This document shows positions 1 to 8,678 of a DNA stretch of 64,000 nt, piece after piece. The notes beneath the pieces are model-generated. The model made no database searches. It saw nothing but the letters and a program-made list of their open reading frames with translations, and was not told the origin of the DNA. The stretch comes from Naumannella halotolerans (GTDB taxonomy: Bacteria > Actinomycetota > Actinomycetes > Propionibacteriales > Propionibacteriaceae), in assembly GCF_004364645.1 (NCBI RefSeq), contig NZ_SOAW01000001.1, forward strand, positions 2,294,001 through 2,358,000, in the 5' to 3' direction. A program made the position numbers and the translations under genes. Within the stretch, counting starts at the first letter, position 1; each line of letters begins with the position of its first letter.

Positions 1-330
1 TGGTCGGTGACCATCGGGGTGACGGTTCTCGGCGGTCTCGGAGTCTGGCTCCTCGGCCCCCCGAACACCGTGCACATCGGCGCCAGCGGCGTGATCTACG
101 GGTACCTGACCTTCCTGGTCTGCTACGGCTTCGTCGCCCGCAAGACACTGGCTATCATCGTCGCCGTCGCCGTCTTCCTGCTCTACGGCGGGATCGTCTG
201 GGGCGTCCTTCCGGGCACCCCGGGAGTCTCCTGGCAGGGCCACCTGTTCGGTGCCATCGCCGGCGTGCTGTTGGCGATCTGGTTGGGCCGCCGGGACCGG
301 CGCAAGCGCACCCCCTCGCTCGGCCACTGA
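1..330 (+). CDS. Rhomboid family intramembrane serine protease (3' part)
   Basis: This is the C-terminal part of a rhomboid protease; the 5' end lies outside the window and the frame is open from base 1. Rhomboids cleave transmembrane substrates inside the lipid bilayer. The visible part has the catalytic serine motif HIGASGVIYGYL followed by two hydrophobic helices, and the partner histidine in SWQGHLFGAIAG, so both members of the Ser-His dyad are present. The protein ends in a short basic tail (RRDRRKRTPSLGH). The native substrate cannot be told. A terminator-like hairpin follows directly, and the next gene is convergent. Confidence 0.85.
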   Translation, partial: WSVTIGVTVLGGLGVWLLGPPNTVHIGASGVIYGYLTFLVCYGFVARKTLAIIVAVAVFLLYGGIVWGVLPGTPGVSWQGHLFGAIAGVLLAIWLGRRDRRKRTPSLGH

Positions 331-331
331 A

Positions 332-362
332 CGGCCCCGCATCCACCGAGGATGCAGGGCCG
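332..362. terminator. Hairpin terminator between convergent genes
   Basis: Two 13-nt arms (332-344 and 350-362) pair at 12 of 13 positions around a 5-nt loop. It sits directly between the rhomboid stop codon and the metY stop codon and could serve both strands. There is no U tract, as is usual for terminators in very GC-rich genomes. Confidence 0.6.
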
Positions 363-376
363 CTCTCGGCTGACGC

Positions 377-1681
377 TCAGGCCTTGGCCAGCGCCGCATC
401 CAGGTCGGCGATGATGTCGTCGACGGCCTCGATGCCGATCGACAACCGCACCATGTCCTCCGGTACGCCTGCCGCCTGCAGTTCCTCCGGCGTCAACTGT
501 GAATGCGTGGTGGTCGCGTTGTGGATCGCCAAGCTCTTCGCATCACCGATGTTGGCCAGATGGCTGAACAGCTGCAGCGACTCGATGAAGCCACGACCGG
601 CGTCGCGGCCGCCGACGATGCCGAAGGAGACCAGGCCGCCGTACCCGTGTCCGGTGAAGATCCGGTCGGCGACCTCCTTGTCCGGGCTGCCGGGCAGTCC
701 GGGATAGTTCACCCAGGCCACCTTCGGATGCTCCGACAGGTACTGCGCGACGGCCAGGGCGTTCGCACTGTGGCGTTCCATCCGCAGGTGCAGGGTCTCC
801 AGCCCCTGCAGGAACAGCCAGGCGTTGAACGGTGCGACCGAGGCGCCGGTGTTGCGCAGCAGCACGGTACGGGCGCGGATGATGTAGGCGGCCGGGCCGG
901 CGGCCTCGGTCCAGACGACACCGTGATAGGCCCCGTCGGGCCCGGTCAGGTTCGCGAACCGGGCAGCGTGGGCGTTCCAGTCGAACCTGCCGGAGTCGAC
1001 GATCACGCCACCGATGGAGGTTCCGTGACCACCGATGTACTTGGTCGCCGAGTGCACCGCGACATCCACACCGTGATCGAATACTCGCGCCAGATAGGGC
1101 GTGGTGGCGGTGTTGTCGACGATGAAGGGCAGTCCGAGGGCGTGCGCGGCGGCGGACCAGGCGTCGAGATCGATCACATTGATCTTCGGATTGCCGACGG
1201 TCTCGCCGAACAACAGCTTGGTCCGGTCGTCGACCAGTTCGGCCAGTGCCGCCGGATCGGCCGGGTCGACGAACCGTACCTCCACCCCGAACTGGGGCAG
1301 GGTGTGGGCGAACAGGGCGTAGGTGCCGCCGTAGAGGGTCGACAGGGCGACGATGTTGTCCCCCGCCCCGGCCAGATTCAGCACCGCGTACGTGGTTGCG
1401 GCCGATCCCGATGCGGTGGCCAGGGCGCCGATGCCGCCTTCGAGTGCGGTGATCCGCTCCTCGAACACGTTCTGTGTCGGGTTCATGATCCGGGAGTAGA
1501 TGTTGCCCGGTTCCCGCAGCGCGAACAGATCGGCGGCATGTTCGGTGGAGTCGAAGACGTAGGACGTGGTCTGGTAGATCGGCACCGCCCGGGCATTGGT
1601 CGCCGGATCGGGTTGTTCCTGTCCGGCATGCACGGCCAGGGTCTCGGGTGCCAGCTGCCGTTCGGCGGCAGATTCGGTCAT
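377..1681 (-). CDS. metY: O-acetylhomoserine aminocarboxypropyltransferase (sulfhydrylase)
   Basis: PLP-dependent enzyme of the Cys/Met metabolism family, expected to convert O-acetylhomoserine plus sulfide to homocysteine in methionine biosynthesis. The 434-residue length fits MetY. It has the N-terminal motif ETLAVHAGQEQPDP, the active-site region NPTQNVFEERITALEGG, VDNTATTPYLARV, and the PLP lysine in HSATKYIGGHG (about residue 214). The C-terminal part carries SHLANIGDAKSLAIHN, typical of sulfhydrylases rather than cystathionine synthases. Two ATG codons lie six bases apart; the downstream one (1681) is chosen because AGGAG then sits 7 nt away, while the upstream one (1687) is too close. 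The 5' leader contains a 13-bp tandem repeat. The reading frame is open far upstream across murI, but that extension is not homologous to the family. Confidence 0.92.
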   Translation of the reverse strand: MTESAAERQLAPETLAVHAGQEQPDPATNARAVPIYQTTSYVFDSTEHAADLFALREPGNIYSRIMNPTQNVFEERITALEGGIGALATASGSAATTYAVLNLAGAGDNIVALSTLYGGTYALFAHTLPQFGVEVRFVDPADPAALAELVDDRTKLLFGETVGNPKINVIDLDAWSAAAHALGLPFIVDNTATTPYLARVFDHGVDVAVHSATKYIGGHGTSIGGVIVDSGRFDWNAHAARFANLTGPDGAYHGVVWTEAAGPAAYIIRARTVLLRNTGASVAPFNAWLFLQGLETLHLRMERHSANALAVAQYLSEHPKVAWVNYPGLPGSPDKEVADRIFTGHGYGGLVSFGIVGGRDAGRGFIESLQLFSHLANIGDAKSLAIHNATTTHSQLTPEELQAAGVPEDMVRLSIGIEAVDDIIADLDAALAKA

Positions 1682-1691
1682 CGTCATACTC

Positions 1692-1729
1692 CTTTGTTCA
1701 CGGGCTTTGTTCACGGGCTGGTTCACGGG
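1692..1729 (-). repeat. 13-bp tandem repeat in the metY leader
   Basis: Two exact copies of CCCGTGAACAAAG (metY strand) and a third 12-nt variant lie end to end immediately upstream of the metY ribosome binding site. Each copy contains a GTG. No methionine-pathway riboswitch could be recognised in the short spacer between murI and metY. Confidence 0.75.
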
Positions 1730-1797
1730 GGCCGACGACCAGTCTGGACACGAAAGTGGACCGTTTCGCTGTGTATTGGCATCCGGTACGTGCTCGG

Positions 1798-2535
1798 TCA
1801 GCCGCCGATCGCGGTGGTTCCGGCGAGCCGCTTCAGCAGATCGGCCGTGGGCGCCACCCCACCGTGGGTGACCACCTCGGTCCGTCCGCCACCCCCGTCT
1901 GCAGGGATCCGGCGCAGCGTCTGGGCCACCACCGCCGCCGAGGAGTCGAAGATCTCCACCCCGGGGAGGAGTGCCCGGATCCGGTCGGCGACCAGCGGAT
2001 AGTGGGTGCAGCCCAGGACCACCCCTTCGACGTCGTCGGGGGTGGCCCGCACAGCCTCGGCCAGGGCCAGCTCGATCCGCTCGGCGTCGTCGTGGTCGAT
2101 CGCCTCGGCCAGCCCATGGCAGGCGACCGCGGTGACCTCCCGGTCGGCGGCGAAGGTCCGGATCAGATTGGCCTGGTACTCGCTGGCGGTGGTCGCCGCG
2201 GTGGCCCAGACGGCGAAGCGCCGGCAGCGGGCCGCAGCAGGTTTGATCGCCGGTACGGTCCCCACCACCGGCACACCGTCCCCGACCCGCTCTCGTACCT
2301 GCTGCAAGGCGATCACCGAAGCGGTGTTGCAGGGCAGGACGATGCCGCGCGCGCCACGATCCAGACTCTCCTGCACCAGATCCAGCACCCGTCCGCGTAC
2401 CCATCCGGCAGGCTTCGGCCCCCAGGGGGCACCGGCCGGGTCGTTGGCCAGCAGCAGGTCGGCCTCCGGTCGTGCCCGGCGCAGCAGGGTAGCGGTCGGC
2501 AGCAACCCGAGACCGGAATCGATGAGCGCGATCAC
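1798..2535 (-). CDS. murI: Glutamate racemase
   Basis: Cofactor-independent racemase supplying D-glutamate for peptidoglycan. The protein has the N-terminal IALIDSGLG motif and the two catalytic cysteines in LPCNTAS (about residue 69) and LGCTHYPL (about residue 176), in the order and spacing of the Asp/Glu racemase family. The canonical GVGGL is GLGLL here and the usual YG is WG, small deviations compatible with the fold. Start choice: GTG at 2535 puts the family's N-terminal strand at the start and lies 7 nt behind a TAGATT box, giving a leaderless mRNA. A GTG at 2580 in the same frame would add 15 poorly conserved residues. The gene is divergent from the PIG-L deacetylase and lies upstream of metY on the same strand. 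Confidence 0.88.
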   Translation of the reverse strand: MIALIDSGLGLLPTATLLRRARPEADLLLANDPAGAPWGPKPAGWVRGRVLDLVQESLDRGARGIVLPCNTASVIALQQVRERVGDGVPVVGTVPAIKPAAARCRRFAVWATAATTASEYQANLIRTFAADREVTAVACHGLAEAIDHDDAERIELALAEAVRATPDDVEGVVLGCTHYPLVADRIRALLPGVEIFDSSAAVVAQTLRRIPADGGGGRTEVVTHGGVAPTADLLKRLAGTTAIGG

Positions 2536-2542
2536 GGTGCCG

Positions 2543-2548
2543 AATCTA
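2543..2548 (-). promoter_or_regulatory. -10 box TAGATT for murI
   Basis: TAGATT on the minus strand ends 7 nt before the GTG at 2535, so transcription would start at or next to the start codon. This spacing decides the murI start chosen here. Confidence 0.5.
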
Positions 2549-2594
2549 GTCCTTGTCGGTGACTCCCCGGGGTCCGGCACGGCGGGCTCACCCG

Positions 2595-2600
2595 TAGGCT
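2595..2600 (+). promoter_or_regulatory. -10 box TAGGCT for the PIG-L deacetylase gene
   Basis: TAGGCT followed by exactly 6 nt and then ATG at 2607; no Shine-Dalgarno sequence precedes the ATG. The arrangement predicts a leaderless transcript. Confidence 0.6.
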
Positions 2601-2606
2601 GTCGGC

Positions 2607-3335
2607 ATGAGCGAACCCCTGCCGGAGTTGGACGAATCCACTTTCGACTCGGTGCTCTGTGTGGTCGCCCATCCCGATGACATCGAGTACGGCCTGGCCG
2701 CCGCGGTCGCGAAGTGGACCGCTGCCGGGAAAGCGGTCAACTACTTCCTGTTGACCCGCGGTGAGGCCGGGATCGACTCGATGGATCCCGCCGAGACCGG
2801 ACCGCTGCGCGAGGCCGAGGAGCGGGCCAGTGCCGCGGTGGTCGGTGTCGACCGGGTCGAGTTCGGGGAGCAGGCCGACGGGGCGATCGTGTACGGGCTC
2901 GGGCTGCGACGCGAGATCGCGGCGGCGATCCGCCGACACCGGCCGGGGCTGGTGATCACGTTGACCCGGACCGAGACCTTCGCCGGCGGCGGGTTGAACC
3001 AGGCCGATCATCGCGCAGTGGGGCTGGCGACCCTGGATGCGGTGGCCGATGCCGGCAACCGCTGGATCTTCACCGATCTGGCCGAGGACGGACTGCAACC
3101 CTGGTCCGCCTCCTGGGTCGCCTTCGCCGCCGCCCCAGAGGCGACCCATGTCGTCGACGTCAGCGGGTACTTCGACGCCGCGGTCGCCTCGTTGGCCGAG
3201 CACCGCGCCTATCTCGAGGGTCTCGGTGGACAGGCGCCGGACCCGGCCGAGCTGCTGCAGGGCATCCTCGGTGGTGCCGCCGAGCGGGCCCCCGGTGCGG
3301 AGCATGCGCTGCTGCTGGAGGCACACCAACTCTGA
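2607..3335 (+). CDS. PIG-L family N-acetylglucosaminyl deacetylase-like protein
   Basis: Zinc-dependent deacetylase of the PIG-L/LmbE family, which includes the mycothiol enzymes MshB and Mca. It has the zinc motif AHPDD at residues 21-25 and the distal histidine in LNQADHRAVG, with TRGEAGID in between. At 242 residues it is shorter than typical MshB (about 290-300), so it may act on another N-acetylated sugar or amide conjugate; the substrate cannot be assigned from sequence. The gene is divergent from murI and convergent with pdxT and appears monocistronic. Confidence 0.82.
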   Translation: MSEPLPELDESTFDSVLCVVAHPDDIEYGLAAAVAKWTAAGKAVNYFLLTRGEAGIDSMDPAETGPLREAEERASAAVVGVDRVEFGEQADGAIVYGLGLRREIAAAIRRHRPGLVITLTRTETFAGGGLNQADHRAVGLATLDAVADAGNRWIFTDLAEDGLQPWSASWVAFAAAPEATHVVDVSGYFDAAVASLAEHRAYLEGLGGQAPDPAELLQGILGGAAERAPGAEHALLLEAHQL

Positions 3336-3372
3336 GGCCGATCAAAGGTTTCCGGTCGGGGATCGGCGATCG

Positions 3373-4038
3373 TCACCGGGCCGGCAGTCGCTCCGGTTCG
3401 CCGACGGTCGCGGCCAGAGCCAGCAGCGCCCGATGGGCCGTCGGATCACCGGTGAGTTCGGGGTGCAGGGACAGCGCGATCAGGTTCTCGTACCGGACGC
3501 CGAGGATTCGCGGTACGCCGCCGATGCTCGCCCGGATCAGCACCTCCACCCCGGCCCCGATCGCGATCACCTCCGGCGCCCGGATCGCGGCTGCCCGGAT
3601 CCGGCCTTCCGGTTCACCCGGCCAGTGCCAGCCGGCGCTGAGTTCCATCGAATCCACCTGCGGGCCGAAGGCATTGCGGCGTACCTCGATCGGCAGCAGT
3701 CCGAGCGATCGCTGTCCCGGGGCGGGATTCTCGATCCACTCGGCCAGCAACACCATGCCGGCACAGGTTCCCAGCGTCGGCAGACCGTTCGAGATGGAGT
3801 TGATCAAGGCCTCCCGCAGACCGGCCAGGTCGATCAACCTGCCGATCACCGAGGACTCCCCGCCGGGGATGATCAACCCGTCGAGCTGATCAAGATCAGC
3901 GGGTCGACGCACCTTCCGCGCCCGCGCGCCGAGCGAGCTGATCATGCGTTCGTGTTCGGCGACACCGCCCTGCAGTGCCAACACGCCGATCTGTGGCGTA
4001 CCCACCGTCGGCCCCTCCTGTGCGGTCGTCGTCACCAA
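3373..4038 (-). CDS. pdxT: Pyridoxal 5'-phosphate synthase glutaminase subunit PdxT
   Basis: Class I glutamine amidotransferase that feeds ammonia to PdxS in DXP-independent PLP synthesis. Evidence is the start [21 protein letters not shown], the PGGESSVIG loop, the nucleophile elbow [10 protein letters not shown] (Cys about residue 92) and the C-terminal SLHPELTGD carrying the His/Glu pair. The 221-residue length includes a non-conserved N-terminal extension of about 15 residues. The start overlaps the pdxS stop by 7 nt, so the two are translationally coupled in a pdxS-pdxT operon. Confidence 0.95.
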   Translation of the reverse strand: MVTTTAQEGPTVGTPQIGVLALQGGVAEHERMISSLGARARKVRRPADLDQLDGLIIPGGESSVIGRLIDLAGLREALINSISNGLPTLGTCAGMVLLAEWIENPAPGQRSLGLLPIEVRRNAFGPQVDSMELSAGWHWPGEPEGRIRAAAIRAPEVIAIGAGVEVLIRASIGGVPRILGVRYENLIALSLHPELTGDPTAHRALLALAATVGEPERLPAR

Positions 4039-4988
4039 CCCCGCTCGGCGAGCCGGTGCGGTGCCGGCAGTTCGGCGACGCTGATCCCGACCATGGCCTG
4101 GCCGAGCCCGCGGGAGGCCTCGGTGACGGCGGCGATGTCGTCGTGGAAGGTGGTTGCCTTCACGATCGCCGCTGCGCGGGCCGCCGGGTCGCCGGAGAGG
4201 AAGATGCCGGAGCCGACGAACACACCTTGGGAGCCGAGCTCCATCACCAGCGCCGCATCGGCCGGGGTGGCGACACCGCCGGCGGTGAACAGCACCACCG
4301 GCAGGGTCCCGGTGGCCGCGACCTCGGCGACCAGCTCGTAGGGCGCCTGCAATTTCTTGGCCCGGGTGTACAGCGTCTCCGGCGCGACGGCGTGCAGGGC
4401 CTGCAACTGCGCGATCTCGGTTCGGATGGTACGGATGTGGCGTACCGCCTCGGAGACGTCACCGGTGCCCGCCTCCCCCTTGGAGCGGATCATCGCCGCC
4501 CCCTCGGTGATCCGCCGCAGCGCCTCACCGAGATTGGTCGCACCACAGACGAAGGGCACGGTGAAGTCGTGTTTGTCGATGTGGTGGACGTAGTCGGCCG
4601 GGGACAGCACCTCGGATTCGTCGATGTAGTCGACGCCGAGCTGTTCCAGGATCCGTGCCTCCACGGTGTGCCCGATCCGGGCCTTGGCCATCACCGGGAT
4701 CGAGACCGCGTCCACGATCTGGGAGATCAGTTCCGGGTCCGACATCCTGGCGACACCACCCTGGGCGCGGATGTCGGCCGGTACCCGCTCCAGCGCCATC
4801 ACCGCGACCGCACCGGCGTCCTCGGCGATCCGGGCCTGTTCGGCGGTGACCACGTCCATGATCACTCCGCCCTTCAGCATCTCCGCCAGACCACGCTTGA
4901 CCAGTCGGCTCCCGGTGGCCGGGGTGGGGTCGTTCGTCGGATCGGTGGTCGCAGCAGTCGGGTCGGCAGCGTCGAGAGTCTGGGTCAT
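4032..4988 (-). CDS. pdxS: Pyridoxal 5'-phosphate synthase lyase subunit PdxS
   Basis: The (beta/alpha)8 synthase subunit that condenses ribose 5-phosphate, glyceraldehyde 3-phosphate and PdxT-derived ammonia to PLP. It is highly conserved: [46 protein letters not shown] with the catalytic lysine, [12 protein letters not shown], and the phosphate-binding [14 protein letters not shown] and GSGIF. The 318 residues include a Thr/Pro-rich N-terminal extension of about 25 residues, common in actinobacteria. It is first in the operon with pdxT and divergent from pdxR, with operator-like repeats in the shared 95-bp intergenic region. Confidence 0.97.
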   Translation of the reverse strand: MTQTLDAADPTAATTDPTNDPTPATGSRLVKRGLAEMLKGGVIMDVVTAEQARIAEDAGAVAVMALERVPADIRAQGGVARMSDPELISQIVDAVSIPVMAKARIGHTVEARILEQLGVDYIDESEVLSPADYVHHIDKHDFTVPFVCGATNLGEALRRITEGAAMIRSKGEAGTGDVSEAVRHIRTIRTEIAQLQALHAVAPETLYTRAKKLQAPYELVAEVAATGTLPVVLFTAGGVATPADAALVMELGSQGVFVGSGIFLSGDPAARAAAIVKATTFHDDIAAVTEASRGLGQAMVGISVAELPAPHRLAERGW

Positions 4989-5011
4989 GGGGTCGATCCT
5001 GCTCGCAATAC

Positions 5012-5057
5012 TGGACCATTGAAAGATCCAGAATTCACGGTTATGAGTGGACCACTT
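5012..5057. promoter_or_regulatory. Candidate PdxR operator, two direct half-sites
   Basis: TGGACCATTG (5012-5021) and TGGACCACTT (5048-5057) are direct repeats between the divergent pdxS and pdxR genes. The second, read on the minus strand, is AAGTGGTCCA, close to the AAAGTGG-type motif described for MocR-type PdxR in corynebacteria and Listeria. It lies where the -35 region of the pdxR promoter should be, which predicts autoregulation as well as control of pdxST. Confidence 0.6.
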
Positions 5058-5071
5058 CGACGGAAAGACCG

Positions 5072-5077
5072 TAGCCT
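5072..5077 (+). promoter_or_regulatory. -10 box TAGCCT for pdxR
   Basis: TAGCCT is followed by 6 nt and the ATG at 5084, predicting a leaderless pdxR mRNA. The downstream operator half-site is 18 bp upstream of this hexamer. Confidence 0.55.
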
Positions 5078-5083
5078 TCCGCC

Positions 5084-6526
5084 ATGCGTCACCCCCGAGA
5101 GGTGGATCTGCCGATCACCGTGGACCGGTCCTCACCCGTGTCCCTGGCCACCCAGATCACCCTCGGGGTACGCGAGGCGATCGAGACCGGCCTGCTGCTT
5201 CCCGGCGATCCGCTGCCGTCGACCCGGGCCTGGGCCAAGCGCCTGGCGGTCTCCCGGGGGACGATCGTGGCGGCCTTCGAACAACTCGACGGTGAGGGCT
5301 GGCTGGTCGCCGACCGCGGGGCGACCCGGGTCGATCCGGACCTGGCACGTCACCCGCGTGCCGTCGCTCCCCGCGCCGCTGCCCAGCCTGAACCGGCCCG
5401 GACTGGTGTCGACCCGGCGCCGGCCGGCCTGGATCTGCGACCGGGGTGGCCCGATGTGTCGAGGCTCGTGGACCAGGGCTGGCGCGCGGCCTGGCGTGCG
5501 GCGGCCGATCATCCTTGGACGGACCATCCCGCGGAGGGGTCGGTGGCGCTGCGTACTGCCCTGGCCGAGCATCTGCGGTTGACCCGCGGGACGAATCCCG
5601 AACCGCAGGAACTGATGATCACCGCCGGGGTACGCGAGGGGCTGCAACTGTTGTTGACCGTTCTCGCCCTCGACCGCCGGAGACCGCTGCTGGTCGCCGT
5701 GGAGGATCCCGGCTTCCCGGCGTTGCGCCAGGTCGTCACGTCGCTGGGCCACCGACTGTTGCCGATCGCCGTGGACGAACACGGACTGGGGCCCGAGCTG
5801 TTGACCGAGTTGGCGGAGTCCCCGGATCTGTTGTTGTTGACCCCGGGCCATCAGTATCCGCTGGGCGGGGCGATGCCGGTCTCCCGACGGTTGGACCTGC
5901 TGGGTTGGGCGCAGGAGCACGATGCGTTGTTGATCGAGGACGACTACGACGGTGAGCTGCGGTTCGACGGACCCCCGTTGCCGGCACTGGCCGCCCTGGA
6001 TCGCCGGACGAGTCCGCACGGTGACCGGGTGGTGATGCTCGGGTCGTTCGCCAAGTTGCTCGCACCGGGGCTCGGTATCGGCCACATCCTGCCTCCGGCG
6101 TCGTTGCGGCCGGCGTTGGTGGAGCATCGACGGGCGGTCGGCGGGCCGGTGCCGGCGATCGTCCAGGACGCGCTCACCGCGTACCTGCAGGCCGGGGAAC
6201 TGCGCCGGCACACCTCCCGGATGCGCCGGCTGTACCGGCAGCGTCGCAGCCTGGCCGTGCAGGCCCTGGGTGACATCGAGGAGATCGGCCTGCGACCGAT
6301 GGACGGCGGACTGCACTGCGTGATCGAGTTGCACGGCGATCCGGGCGTGGAGCCGAAGATCATCGAGCGATGTCGTGAGGCGGGTCTGCTGGTCTCCGGT
6401 CTGAGCCAGTACTGGTCGGAGGGCTCACCGGCGAGACCGCAACCCGGATTGGTGATCGGCCTCGGGTCGGCCGATCTGCCCTCCGGCCTGCAGCTCCTTC
6501 GGCGCGTACTGACCCGACGGGACTGA
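5084..6526 (+). CDS. pdxR: MocR/PdxR family transcriptional regulator (GntR HTH plus aminotransferase-like domain)
   Basis: A regulator with an N-terminal GntR-type winged helix (about residues 10-80; [27 protein letters not shown], then [13 protein letters not shown]) fused to a fold-type I aminotransferase-like effector domain that binds PLP. The PLP lysine corresponds to the K in [16 protein letters not shown]. The length of 480 residues matches MocR proteins. Divergence from pdxST strongly supports a PdxR role, sensing PLP and controlling PLP synthase. The start is the ATG directly behind the -10 box. The last residues (LRRVLTRRD) fit the family end. Confidence 0.9.
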   Translation: MRHPREVDLPITVDRSSPVSLATQITLGVREAIETGLLLPGDPLPSTRAWAKRLAVSRGTIVAAFEQLDGEGWLVADRGATRVDPDLARHPRAVAPRAAAQPEPARTGVDPAPAGLDLRPGWPDVSRLVDQGWRAAWRAAADHPWTDHPAEGSVALRTALAEHLRLTRGTNPEPQELMITAGVREGLQLLLTVLALDRRRPLLVAVEDPGFPALRQVVTSLGHRLLPIAVDEHGLGPELLTELAESPDLLLLTPGHQYPLGGAMPVSRRLDLLGWAQEHDALLIEDDYDGELRFDGPPLPALAALDRRTSPHGDRVVMLGSFAKLLAPGLGIGHILPPASLRPALVEHRRAVGGPVPAIVQDALTAYLQAGELRRHTSRMRRLYRQRRSLAVQALGDIEEIGLRPMDGGLHCVIELHGDPGVEPKIIERCREAGLLVSGLSQYWSEGSPARPQPGLVIGLGSADLPSGLQLLRRVLTRRD

Positions 6527-6561
6527 CCCGGCCCCGTCCCGTACCCACCGGCGCCCTCCCG

Positions 6562-6634
6562 TCTGTTCCGCAGCAAATGCACTTCACACCCGACCACGGG
6601 TGCGATTCCTGCGGAACAGATGCAAGTCGGGGCG
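6562..6634. repeat. 73-bp palindromic repeat element, copy 1
   Basis: A stem-loop unit bounded by TCTGTTCCGCAG and its exact reverse complement CTGCGGAACAGA, with a second inner hairpin CACCCG-ACCA-CGGGTG. It is matched at 65 of 73 positions by the copy at 6704-6776. No gene is visible between pdxR and the SDR gene other than these two elements. Confidence 0.8.
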
Positions 6635-6703
6635 ACGGGACGGAGCTTCTCCCTTGTCCGGTCGGGTCGGCTGCCTGGGTCGGGTCGACCAGCCCCCGTT
6701 CAA

Positions 6704-6776
6704 TCTGTTCCGCAACAAATGCACCTCACACACGACCATCGGTGCGATTCCTGCAGAACAGACGCAAATCGGGGCG
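6704..6776. repeat. 73-bp palindromic repeat element, copy 2
   Basis: Same orientation as copy 1, 142 bp further on. The outer arms TCTGTTCCGCA and TGCAGAACAGA still pair with one mismatch, while the inner hairpin is degraded. It ends 21 bp before the SDR stop codon, so it may also act in transcription termination of that gene. Confidence 0.8.
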
Positions 6777-6797
6777 GGGTCTCGGATGGAGGGTGGC

Positions 6798-7487
6798 TCA
6801 GGAGAGCTCGCGGCGCGGGCGCACCTCGATGTCGGTCAGCTGGGTGTCCTCATTCGCGGTGATCGCCGAGATCACCACACCGGCCACGGTTTCGGGCTTG
6901 ATCAACAGTGAGCGGTCCGGCTCGGAGGCGAGCATCGGGGTGTCGGTGGGTCCGGGATGGACCGAGGACACCCGGACGCCGTTGGCCTCCTCGTCGCTGC
7001 GCAGCCCGTTGGCCAGGATCCGCAGAGCATGTTTGGTCGCACCGTAGATCGTGTTCCGCGGCTTCTCCACCACCCCGGCCCCGGAGTTGATCATGACGAT
7101 CGTTCCCCGGGATCGCCGCAGGGCAGGCATCGCCAGCCGGGCGAGTTCGGCCCCTGCGGTGACGTTGAGCGCGAAGGCGTAGCTCCAGTCCTCGGGCCTG
7201 GCCGAACTCAGATCCGGTTCGGGGATCATCCCGGCGGCATGGACGAGCGCATCGATCCGTTCCGGCAGCAGGCCCTCGGGGTACGGGAACTCGGTGAGGT
7301 CGAGCGGCCTCGGCGTGATGCCCGGACACTCCTGTGCCAGTTCCTGCAACCGGTCGGCGCAGCGGGCGATGGCCGTGACCTGCCAGCCGCGCTCGACCAG
7401 TGCTCGGGCCACCGCCCGGCCGATGCCGCTGCCGGCTCCGGTGACCACCGCATGAGGTGATGGATTCGATCGATCGGTGGCTGTCAT
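6798..7487 (-). CDS. SDR family oxidoreductase
   Basis: Classical short-chain dehydrogenase/reductase of 229 residues. The NAD(P) motif TGAGSGIG is near residue 16, an Asn-Ala-Ala-type motif appears as VHAAG, the catalytic Ser region is INSGAGVV, and the Tyr-Lys pair is YGATKHAL. HPGPTDTPM after the active site is typical of the family. The substrate is unknown. The ATG at 7487 is preceded by AGGGGAG at 7 nt, which decides the start; the frame is open much further upstream, over the neighbouring divergent gene, but without homology. Confidence 0.87.
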   Translation of the reverse strand: MTATDRSNPSPHAVVTGAGSGIGRAVARALVERGWQVTAIARCADRLQELAQECPGITPRPLDLTEFPYPEGLLPERIDALVHAAGMIPEPDLSSARPEDWSYAFALNVTAGAELARLAMPALRRSRGTIVMINSGAGVVEKPRNTIYGATKHALRILANGLRSDEEANGVRVSSVHPGPTDTPMLASEPDRSLLIKPETVAGVVISAITANEDTQLTDIEVRPRRELS

Positions 7488-7628
7488 TGGACACTCCCCT
7501 CGCCCGACGAGGCGTTCCCATCGGGGAATCGACGCTACCGGCCGTCCGATCGGTGACCGCGGCGGGTGAGACTCCGGACCACCGAGCACCCTCTCATCGC
7601 GGTACGGGAACCTGCGATCATCGGCCCT

Positions 7629-8285
7629 GTGACCCCGCAACCTCCGGATCCGACCCGCCCCGGCCGACGCATGCACTTCTATGAGCCAGGCGAGGGAAAC
7701 GGCCTGCCGCATTCGCCCCTGAACGCGATCGTGGCTCCCCGACCGATCGGCTGGATCTCCAGCCGAGCAGGCGACGGTACGTTGAACCTGGCGCCGTTCA
7801 GCTTCTTCAATGCCTTCAACTACACCCCGCCGATCATCGGTTTCAGTTGCACCGGGCAGAAGGACACCGCCCGGAACTGTGCCGAGACCGGCGAGTTCTG
7901 CTGGAACCTGGTGACCGCCGACCTGGCGGAGGCGATGAATGCCAGCTCCGCCTCCGTACCTCCCGAGGTCGACGAGTTCGCCCTGGCCGGTCTGGAACCG
8001 GCGGCGTCCCGGGTGGTCGAGGTACCCCATGTCGCGCTGGCCCGGGTGGTGTTCGAGTGCCGCACCAGCCAGATCGTCCCGCTCACCACCGCGGACGGTG
8101 AGACCACGCCGGCGACGGTGGTCTTCGGCGAGGTGGTCGGAGTGCACATCGACACCGACCTGTTGGTCGACGGGATCTACCAGACCACCAAGGCCGATCC
8201 GGTACTGCGCGGCGGTGGCCCGTCGACCTATTACCGGTCGGACGACACACATCGCTTCGAGATGCCCCGACCCGGCACCGACTGA
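7629..8285 (+). CDS. Flavin reductase-like (FMN-binding split barrel) protein
   Basis: Member of the flavin reductase-like FMN-binding split-barrel family. The core starts MHFYEPGEGNGLPH and continues SPLNAIVAPRPIGWISSRAGDG, LNLAPFSFFNAFNYTPP and GQKDTARNCAETGEFCWNL, the usual FMN-contacting segments. Related proteins are flavin reductases or oxygenase partners, but many are uncharacterised. The start is uncertain: GTG 7629 is given, while ATG 7671 corresponds exactly to the usual family N-terminus; neither has a clear ribosome binding site. The gene is divergent from the SDR and followed by tRNA-Lys on the other strand. Confidence 0.8.
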   Translation: MTPQPPDPTRPGRRMHFYEPGEGNGLPHSPLNAIVAPRPIGWISSRAGDGTLNLAPFSFFNAFNYTPPIIGFSCTGQKDTARNCAETGEFCWNLVTADLAEAMNASSASVPPEVDEFALAGLEPAASRVVEVPHVALARVVFECRTSQIVPLTTADGETTPATVVFGEVVGVHIDTDLLVDGIYQTTKADPVLRGGGPSTYYRSDDTHRFEMPRPGTD

Positions 8286-8307
8286 TCCTGCTGGGGTTCG
8301 AACACCG

Positions 8308-8383
8308 TGGTGGGCCCCGTGGGACTCGAACCCACAACCTACGGATTAAAAGTCCGCAGCTCTGCCAATTGAGCTAGAGGCCC
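8308..8383 (-). tRNA. tRNA-Lys (anticodon TTT)
   Basis: A complete cloverleaf on the minus strand: acceptor GGGCCTC pairs with GGGGCCC, D-arm GCTC/GAGC, anticodon loop CTTTTAA inside GCGGA/TCCGT, and T-arm GTGGG-TTCGAGT-CCCAC. The CCA end is encoded at 8308-8310. Confidence 0.97.
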
Positions 8384-8622
8384 GCACCGAGATTGGCGCA
8401 GGGGCCATCGTAGCCGGGAACCCAGCCTCACGTCGCACGCGGCCCCGCCGAACAAACCGGCCCACCCCGCATTGCCTTTTCGAACCGATCCGAGCGCGGT
8501 CGCGCCGAGCCGGCTCCGGCACAGGGGCCGACGAGCCCCCCACCCAGCCACGACCTCGGTCGGTCACCACACCTTCATCTGGCGTCCACCCGGATTTGCC
8601 GGACGAACACCGTATCGGCCCC

Positions 8623-8628
8623 TAGTCT
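8623..8628 (+). promoter_or_regulatory. Possible -10 box for the nuclease gene
   Basis: TAGTCT lies about 50 bp upstream of the ATG at 8679 in the 295-bp spacer after tRNA-Lys. Unlike most promoters here it would leave a leader of roughly 45 nt containing the AAAGG ribosome binding site. No other feature was recognised in the spacer. Confidence 0.35.
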
Positions 8629-8678
8629 GCTGCCAAGTCGACACCACACCTCGTGAGACCTGCCCGAAAGGCCCATCG

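Noticed and set aside
1682-2404. Upstream extension of the metY frame through murI
   Set aside because: The extra residues are Arg/Gly/Pro-rich frame-shadow sequence; the MetY family starts at the ATG next to AGGAG.
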